Positions 56,971-64,000 of a stretch of 64,000 nucleotides of DNA are shown here, one piece after another. The DNA comes from Carnegiea gigantea (Eukaryota > Streptophyta > Magnoliopsida > Caryophyllales > Cactaceae). The stretch spans positions 2,377,001 through 2,441,000 of the forward strand of contig JAKOGI010000008.1 of the NCBI GenBank assembly GCA_029747015.1. Reading direction: 5' to 3'. The notes beneath the pieces are model-generated. The model searched no databases. It was not told the origin of the DNA and saw nothing but the letters and a program-made list of their open reading frames with translations. Position numbers and translations under genes: made by a program. Numbering within the stretch: the stretch's first letter is position 1; every line of letters starts with the position of its first letter.

Positions 56971-58750
56971 ACAAAAGTGCCAAACTTCATACGAACACAA
57001 GTTGAAGGTGGCAAATAGAATGAAGAGTCCAATTAATCCATCCCGTTGCAGCTCAAGACATAACGAAGCTGATCGAATTGAAAGTGTCGGGAGAAGTTGA
57101 AGTTGTGAAAAGAAAGAAGAAGTTGCGCAAACATGAGTTGTTAACAGTTCTGATTACCCCAAATTTTGTGGACTTTCAATTCTAGAGTTTTTTTTTTTTT
57201 TTTTTACCTATTTGTTTAAATCTATGCTACTTAAATTAGGTAAATCATAAGGGTCGGTTCTTTTCAACTTATCATAAATGACTTATTGCTGATGAGTATT
57301 TATCAATGTTGATCACTGATGATAAGTGCTGATCAATACTGATTATGATTAAAACTGTGAGTAGGAAATATGAATAAGTGTTGATGAGTATTGATCAGTG
57401 TTAAATGTTGATGATAAGTACTTATAATAATAAGTTGATAAAAACATGCCTTTAAGGGTCATATACATACATGGATGTCCATGGGCACACTTAGATATAT
57501 TTGTCCAACTGCTAGCGTGGTCAGCAATTTGTGCAAACCCAAAGAGTCAAAGTGCTCGATATTTGTCGAGTACTACTGTACATGCCACATGAAAGCTCTT
57601 GGTAAGATGAAGGGGAGCAACTTATTAGAGTATTCGAGACAGGAAGATGGCTGGATAATTGATTGGGTAAGTGAAGGGGTAGGTGGATCCCTTCTATAGC
57701 GAAGCGACAGTGAGACGGTAAATGAAATTTTGTACAAATTAAATCTCTATCTGTGGAGCCACTCTTTAATGTATCTTTCTTTATTTCTTTGCTTATGTAT
57801 ATCTCTTGTATTCATGTAAACGAAATTTTACAAGCGCAAGAGATACCATATACTATACATATTTTCGGTGTGAAATCAAGGGGCAAGCCCATAAATCACT
57901 ATGTGCTACAATAATAGATAGACAAATGGAGCTCATTATAGGTAGCAATGGATTGGGTTCGGACTGGATGAGTCATCATCTGCATCCATCACCTACTTTC
58001 ATTTGTTTCATTCAATTCATCCATCCGTCATCCGCTGGTGAAAACGAGTAGATCGGATTGCAAATGGGTGATGAAAGCTTACATTTAATGTATTAACAAA
58101 TTTATAAGGAAAAAAAAAAAGGCATTGTCTTTTGAAATTTTAAAAAGATATTTTAGGTACAAACAATGAACAAATATCAAATTTGTCATATTAATTTGAT
58201 AAAAATCATAAAGTTAATAACATAATCGCCCCAAAAAAGGGTAAAATTTAAAGGACAAAAATAAAAAGTAAACTGATTGCAGATTAGGGATAAGTAAGTG
58301 GACGACTGAGCAAGTCATAGATCGTCATCCCGATCCAACCCAATCTGTCAAAACATCATTCATCATCCGTATATTTTGATTTTTTTTTATCCTTTTTTGA
58401 TTGAATAGAATGAATATCTATCAGATGCAAATGAAATTCTCAACCCCTACGCTCATACATGATTTGAAATAGGAATATTTTTTTTTTTTTTTTGAGGGCC
58501 AAAACGGTTAGATGGAGCACATAAATACTTAAATAGTTGGGCCCGCACAAAATGGCTTTGGCATTTTATTTATTTGTTTATTCTAAAAAAAGAAAGTCTC
58601 TCTCCACCAAAAAACTGCCATTGAAAAACGCACGTGTCGACACCATGAGCTCATATTGACTCGCGCGGGGCCAGTGGAGTTAGGAAATATCTTCGTCGCA
58701 TTTCATCTCTCATTGCATTTGGATTTGAATTTCATTTCAGGCCTTCCCCT
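56971..58750. other. intergenic
   Basis: It contains the CLE 3' flank and the foldback MITE at 57251-57455. Around 57945-58075 a block rich in GGATTGGGTTCGG and CATCCATC motifs resembles hAT-MITE subterminal sequence. No gene is supported; the 74-codon frame at 57475 has no recognisable domain. Confidence 0.5.
57251..57455. mobile_element. foldback MITE, copy 2
   Basis: Starts GGGTCGGTTCTTTTCAACTT; the right end reverse-complemented gives TTAAAGGCATGTTTTTATCA. It shares TGATTATGATTAAAACTG-type interior blocks with 19031-19395 but is shorter. Confidence 0.5.
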
Positions 58751-58754
58751 TCCG

Positions 58755-58764
58755 TATAAATATA
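58755..58764 (+). promoter_or_regulatory. TATA box for the PP2A gene
   Basis: TATAAATATA followed about 45 bases later by a purine-rich GAGAGAAAGAG leader. The predicted transcript leader is about 350 bases and contains a short upstream frame of seven codons (MDANQWY) starting near 58896, unless it is spliced out. Confidence 0.5.
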
Positions 58765-59134
58765 TTTTCCTGTTCCTTTTCCCAGGTTTGGCTCCTCCGG
58801 AGAGAGAAAGCACAGAAAGAAAGAGAGAGAAAGAGAAGAGGAGAGGGAAAGCAACCAGACGCACCTTATCGTCTCCTTCGATTTCCCCCCTTTCCATGGA
58901 CGCAAATCAATGGTACTAATGCCCTCCATTCGAGTAATGCACATAATCGATCATCGTCTCAATTGCATTTCTGTTGTTTCTGGATTTCTTCCCTAACAAT
59001 TGCAAACCCTAATTCCACTTCTTTCCAAATTCAATCTGAATGCCTGTTTGAATACGTCGCAAGAGAAATTGAGAGCTAGGTTTTGATCGATTGGAGTTGT
59101 AGATCCGGTGGAAGAAAAGGGAAGAAGGCGAAAA

Positions 59135-62100
59135 ATGCCGTCTCATGCGGATCTGGATCGGCAGATCGAGCAGCTGATGGAATGCAAGCCGTTGTCGGAG
59201 GCTGAGGTCAAGACGCTGTGCGATCTAGCTAGGGCTATTTTGGTCGAGGAGTTCAATGTACAACCGGTCAAATGCCCGGTGACGGTATGTGGAGACATTC
59301 ACGGCCAGTTTTATGATCTTATCGAGCTGTTTCGCATTGGTGGGAGAGCTCCTGATACTAATTACCTCTTCATGGGCGATTACGTAGGTTAGTTTGTTAA
59401 TTTCAGTTTGTTGAATTTGTTGATTTAGGATACACTTTGTCGTGCCTGTGAATTACAAGATGTTTCTGTGAATTGGGGACCTTTTGGTGAAAATGACCTA
59501 TTTTTGCGGTTGTCTATTTTCAATCGTGGCAATGTTGGCGTTACCTTATTCATTCAATCGCGTAAATGTGAGCATAATATTCCCATTTGCTTTTGGAAGA
59601 GATGATATTTGCCTGACCTTTGCTTTAGGACTTGCTGATACCAGAGCATAATTTTGTGTGTGTGTGCGCGCGCGCGCGCGCTCCAGTAAGGTTATGGAGA
59701 AGAAATGATATATGTGTTTGAGATAGACAGGTTCATTTGTGCGTCCTGTTATAGTTAGATGCCAAGCTTCATTGTAAAGAGGCACCCTCCATCCCCTTCT
59801 TCCGTCATTACCTGGATCTGACCGGCTCATTAGTCTCTGAAACAGAAAGACACCACTACTTGACCTATTCAACCCCCTTCCTTCTTATCATTAATCATCG
59901 GGCTGTCTCTATGTACTGAAATTGTTACATGTTCTTAAACTGCAGTCTGTAGGAAAGTAGACGGTACTGCTATTCTATGACATAGTTCTACCAGTGTATC
60001 ATTGCTGTTGTTGTGTGGCGCTATAGGTTAAATTGGGATTTCTTTGCAATTCATGGTGAGACTTTAAGTGGCTTTCACATTTGAACATATCAAGCAGCTA
60101 TACCGAAAGATTTTTCGACTACATTATCATTTTGATGCTGACAGGACCACATGGTCTGTCTTTTATTGGAAGTGGGAATGCAAAAATTACATATTTTAAG
60201 GGAAAAATGAGAAACCATGGAACTCAGATTTTTTGCCTTAATTCGAAGACCCCAAGTTCAAATTGCATGAACTGGCTGAAATAATGACCATCACCGGAAT
60301 GGAAAGATGTATCATTGAACCTCCTTCCTTCACATGTAGTAATCATCATTATAAATTTGGAATAGTTGAGGTTTCATAAACAATGTAGACCAGGACAGGA
60401 TTTCAAAGAAGACAATGATTTAAAATGGTCCACGTTACCATATGTCGTATAATGTAGCAGATTGTCATTAATTTATTTACTAGTTACTAATTAGTAGAGC
60501 TGCGCAAAGTTGACCCGGACAAGATTACCAACCCAAAACCGACACGAAGTTAAGTGGGTTTGGGTGTAAATTTTCAACCCGTTTAGTTAAATGGGTTTAC
60601 ATGTTCAACTTGTTTAATTAAATGGGTTTGGTTTAGGTCGAGATTTTTAACACAAAAAAAGTACCTATTTAATATGTTTCATTAAATGGGTTAAACAAGT
60701 CAACTCATTTTTTCGTTTGTCATTTATCTGTTTATCTTTTTATTAGATAATTGAGAATGCAAAAATTTTTTTTAAAATGTGAATTATGATGAATCGGGGG
60801 AGTTTTAGAGAGTAATTGTTTAATGTGATATGTAAACTTAATTTTTAATGTTATGTAATTACCTATTAGTTGAAAATGTTAAATATGTAAATGGATATTT
60901 AGGCGACTGAACTTGATATGTTTATCTTAAATGGGTTAAGTGGGCCAACCCGTTTGAAAAATTGAATGGGTAAAGATGATCAAGGTTTTTTTTAATCCGT
61001 TTAATAAATAGGTTAGGTTGAGGTCGGGGAATTCTCTGCCCGTTTAAGTTCAACACGAACCTGAAGCCGACTCGACTTGACCTATTACTCAGCTCTACCT
61101 ATTAGGTATAAATACGAGGTATAAGAAAGAATAATAACTGAAAACTTTTCCTGGCTGCCAAAACTGAAGGTTTTGATCAGGCTTTAAATGGAATCTAGGG
61201 CTTCTTGAAGCACAGTGTCTTCTCCCTTAGAATCCTATTTATGACGAACATTTGGTAAAAGTTCACGATTAACCTTGAGTTCAAGTCATGCTTTGAACAT
61301 GACTATGAAATCTGCATAATCTCCTTTGTTAAAGGTACCATGTTTGATGTTGAAGGTTCATATGTCATTGAGCTACCAAAGTTACATTTCCGCACATATT
61401 ACCGCTACCTATTATCTGATGTTACAGTTGTGGACCCTTAGTGTGGTTTTGTGTTACTTTTCAATGCTTACCAAAGATTTTCTCTTAGCTGTGCTTGTCC
61501 TTAACGGGGTTCACTTTACCATGAGGAGTTGGCAATTTTCTTGATGACAGAGCAAAGTTTTTGGATTAGTTTGTGTAGCTTACATTTATACATCCCTTTC
61601 TCAGATAATGTTTTTGACCCTGGGTGGCTTATTACAAGTGTGTCCGGGAATTGGGTTCTTGTCTTCATTGCTATTTTTATTTTCTGTATATTTTCTTCTT
61701 GCTGTTGAGGATCCTCCAGGAAACAAAGTCCATTTGTTTTATGAATTATGACACGACTAATATCGTGTATATCCTGCCAGATGTCAGGTCAGTTGGTTGG
61801 GAATCATGTCGGTAGTTGTTTGAAATGATAACTGTAGTGGTGCAGAGAGCATTGTGATCTGTTGATCGCTATTCTGCTAGGCAGGACTCATCTGACATAA
61901 GGGTTCGCTGAGGGCAATGAAGCTTAAATCATCAGTCGGGCTGATAGGAACTGTAAATCTGATTTTGTTGTTGGTCTATGTGTATTAATGTTGTATGAGG
62001 GATGTTTTAATTGTTTTCAGAAGAGCTTTGATCTTTCTATGCTCTTGACCCAGTTATTAAGTCTTGGATAATTAATCGGTGTAAGTGCTTAAGCATCTGA

Positions 62101-62249
62101 CACACTGCTTATTCTTATTTGTCCTTGATCACAGACCGTGGATACTATTCAGTAGAGACTGTAACTCTTCTGGTAGCTTTGAAGGTTCGTTATAGAGAGA
62201 GAATTACAATCCTCAGAGGAAATCATGAAAGCCGGCAAATAACTCAAGT
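59135..62249 (+). CDS. PP2A catalytic subunit, 5' part (gene continues past window)
   Basis: Exons 59135-59387 and 62135-62249 encode the first 122 residues plus two bases of a protein whose family length is about 306. The start is the ATG of [18 protein letters not shown], which matches plant PP2A subfamily I (Arabidopsis PP2A-1/-2/-5). Metal-site signatures are intact: GDIHG (Asp54, His56), GDYVDRG split over the intron (Asp82) and GNHE (Asn114). The donor after codon 122 is GTGTAAGG, read as GT|GTAAGG. The enzyme is a Ser/Thr phosphatase of the PP2A holoenzyme in cytosol and nucleus. I find no YGFYDEC exon before the window ends, so the next intron exceeds 1.7 kb. Intron 1 is 2.7 kb and holds a hAT MITE. 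Confidence 0.93.
59660..59682. repeat. GT-GC alternating repeat
   Basis: TGTGTGTGTG followed directly by CGCGCGCGCG in PP2A intron 1, an alternating purine-pyrimidine tract. Confidence 0.8.
60495..61097. mobile_element. hAT-type MITE in PP2A intron 1
   Basis: Left end TAGAGCTGCGCAAAG; right end reverse-complemented TAGAGCTGAGTAATAG. The flanks CTAATTAG and CCTATTAG match at 6 of 8 positions, as for an old 8 bp duplication. The interior repeats AAATGGGTTTA and AACCCGTTTA. Confidence 0.6.
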
Positions 62250-64000
62250 GTAAGGCCTTGTTGCCTTTCATTTACTTAAAGCATTATCAATTCTTATCTA
62301 TTGGCTTTCCCTTTTAACCAAATACACATGTGAAGCATGGTTTAGCAAGCATATTATAGATGATTCGGATAAAAATGGTGCTTTCTATTGCTCGAATGAT
62401 GTCGTTGTCATTTTTCTAGCCCACATCCTCTGTTGTGATACCAAATGGCGTTGTGTTGTGGTATATCTATCCATGTTGTCCATTTGCCCCTCTAAGGTAA
62501 TATGGCATGATTAAATTTGCACAACAATTGGTTGTGCCTGGGCCTGGCCGGCGGTGAAGCTATGTATGTCTTGACCAGCCTAAACTTTAGTAGTGGCAGG
62601 ATCTAATAGGTGTTGTATGAGTACTACTATGAACCCCAATTGATGGGATGTGGGTTGATGATTGAAAGTTTTATTGGAAAGATAAACTGTAGACCAAGAT
62701 TCCTTCCTATAATTCTGATAGTTTTGTTGTATGAGTGATATGCACCTCCTCTGAATCAAATCCTTGCAGTTTTAGTGCTCAGCACCATGTTTGCATTATG
62801 ATATTAATGTTTTGAGTAAGTGCAATGAAGCATGTGAACAGAGAGATCATTTGTATAAAAGGCCTGCACTCTATTAATCCTGGTGGTACTCTTAGTGAAT
62901 CTGGAATGGCCTTACTTTCTGTATCCTATTTTTTCATCTTTAGAACCTTCTTTATTTGGGTGTCTTTGTCTGGGTGGGCGGGTTTGTGGGCTTAAGGCCA
63001 TGCAATTATACCTAATTGACTGCACCCCCCCTCGATCCGGGATCCGCGTTCCAGATCGCAGTTCACCTGGGATCTGAAACGTGATGGGTCACAATCCAAT
63101 TTGCCACGGTTATTGATCCCAACTGAGCAAGGTTTACAATGGTTTTTGTGATGGTAGAATAGTTGTTCACAGTGGACTTCAGTTGATGGGTAACTTCAAC
63201 AGTGCAAGCATCATGATCGGCTTCAATGGCGGCAGCTGACTTCAGATGTAGACTGTGACAAGGAGATGAAGAGATAGAATAGGCTGCTAGGGTTTTAAGT
63301 AATGGAAGAGAGATGGGGAAGGGGAACTCTGTGCAATAAGCTTAATTTGGGGATGGAGGTGAGAGAAACAAGTGGGCTACTTGGGTAGTAAGAGAGAGGG
63401 GATGAGAGTGAAAGGAGAATCAATTTGGGCAACGGGGAAAGTAGCTAAAAGTTATGGAGAATTGGGAACATAGGGAATGATAAAGGAGTTAGTTGTGATA
63501 CTGAGAGAAAAAGAAGGCAGTCTAGGTATCACACATGATATAATTAATGAGATAATTTTTTATTTAATTAATTTATTATGTATTCTTAAGGCATTTTGTT
63601 ATCTATTAGTATTCCCCTTTATTTTATTTTTAGGGAAAGTAATTGGCGATCCGGCAAAACTTTTGTGGCGAATGATGATCCAAATTAGAATTCCTAATGA
63701 AGCTACCCCCTCATTTCGGGATCCTAGCAAAAGTGCGTATTGTGATCAGTGGTCCCGAACTTGCTTTATCGATCTAGCGATCCCATACCCTGGTGATTAT
63801 CTTGATGGAATTGGGGTCGTGTTATCTCTATAGGTTGTTATCGAGAATCTGAACTATGTATCTTTGCTGAACTACGTTGGCTCCTGTCCACTGCTTGAAC
63901 GTATTTATAGAATCCCTGAAACTTTCTGAAGAGCCCTGGCATTTGTGGAAGGGCTCCAAAATAACTAGTGGAGCTCTGAAATTTTTAACGGAGCCCCGAA
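62250..64000. other. intron or beyond of the PP2A gene; partly unclassified
   Basis: No further PP2A exon is recognised. 62990-63850 differs in texture from the rest: it repeats GGGATC/GATCCC and CGATC motifs (near 63040, 63110, 63717, 63750, 63780) and includes a 118-codon open frame at 63477-63833 with no domain I recognise. It may be an inserted transposon fragment. Confidence 0.4.

Noticed and set aside
59108..59134. Upstream GTG start of PP2A
   Set aside because: Plants start at ATG, and [15 protein letters not shown] at 59135 matches the family N-terminus.

Overview
This is a 64 kb piece of nuclear DNA from a flowering plant, most likely a dicot. The AT-rich intergenic DNA, short GT-AG introns, plant-only gene families (CLE peptide, NPH3/BTB, TWISTED DWARF 1, JINGUBANG-type WD40), an L1-type LINE and many small MITEs all point that way. 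A degraded fragment that looks like the post-LRR end of a TIR-NBS-LRR resistance gene favours a dicot over a grass. I cannot name the species.

Layout. 1-7090 has no supportable gene, only repeats. 7111-15254 is a dead L1-like LINE. Its ORF2 was split 27 bases in by an LTR retrotransposon that later collapsed to a 2,675 bp solo LTR with a perfect 5 bp target duplication. 15988-16803 holds two related MITEs, the second ending 36 bp past the stop codon of a two-exon JINGUBANG-like WD40 gene (16839-18608, minus). 18.7-30.2 kb is gene-poor and filled with MITE remnants, microsatellites and homopolymer runs. From 30.2 kb the window is gene-dense: an NPH3/BTB gene (31117-32972, plus); an aldo-keto reductase (34484-36640, plus); a sorbitol dehydrogenase (36947-38581, minus); a 100-residue basic protein (40643-40945, plus); a second aldo-keto reductase (41507-43296, minus); a TNL remnant; the seven-exon FKBP42/TWD1 gene (46398-51867, minus) with an RTE-type reverse transcriptase relic in an intron; a CLE25-like peptide gene whose last 13 codons lie beyond a 2.1 kb intron (54570-56970, plus); and the first two exons of a PP2A catalytic subunit (from 59135, plus), cut by the window end.

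How the genes relate. These are ordinary single plant genes with their own promoters. One local grouping is functionally suggestive: two AKR4-type reductases (325 codons and 329 codons including stop, with identical intron phases) flank a sorbitol dehydrogenase in 9 kb. An NADPH aldehyde or aldose reductase plus an NAD polyol dehydrogenase are the two halves of polyol metabolism, but the AKRs may simply be dispersed duplicates. TWD1 and PP2A both bear on auxin transport in Arabidopsis, but nothing in the sequence links them here.

I did not find a clearly new molecular system. The observations best worth checking are the reconstructed CLE gene with its transposon-loaded intron, a GC-AG intron in TWD1, a shared bidirectional poly(A) signal between two convergent genes, the LINE/solo-LTR nesting, and an unusual density of long G/C homopolymers.
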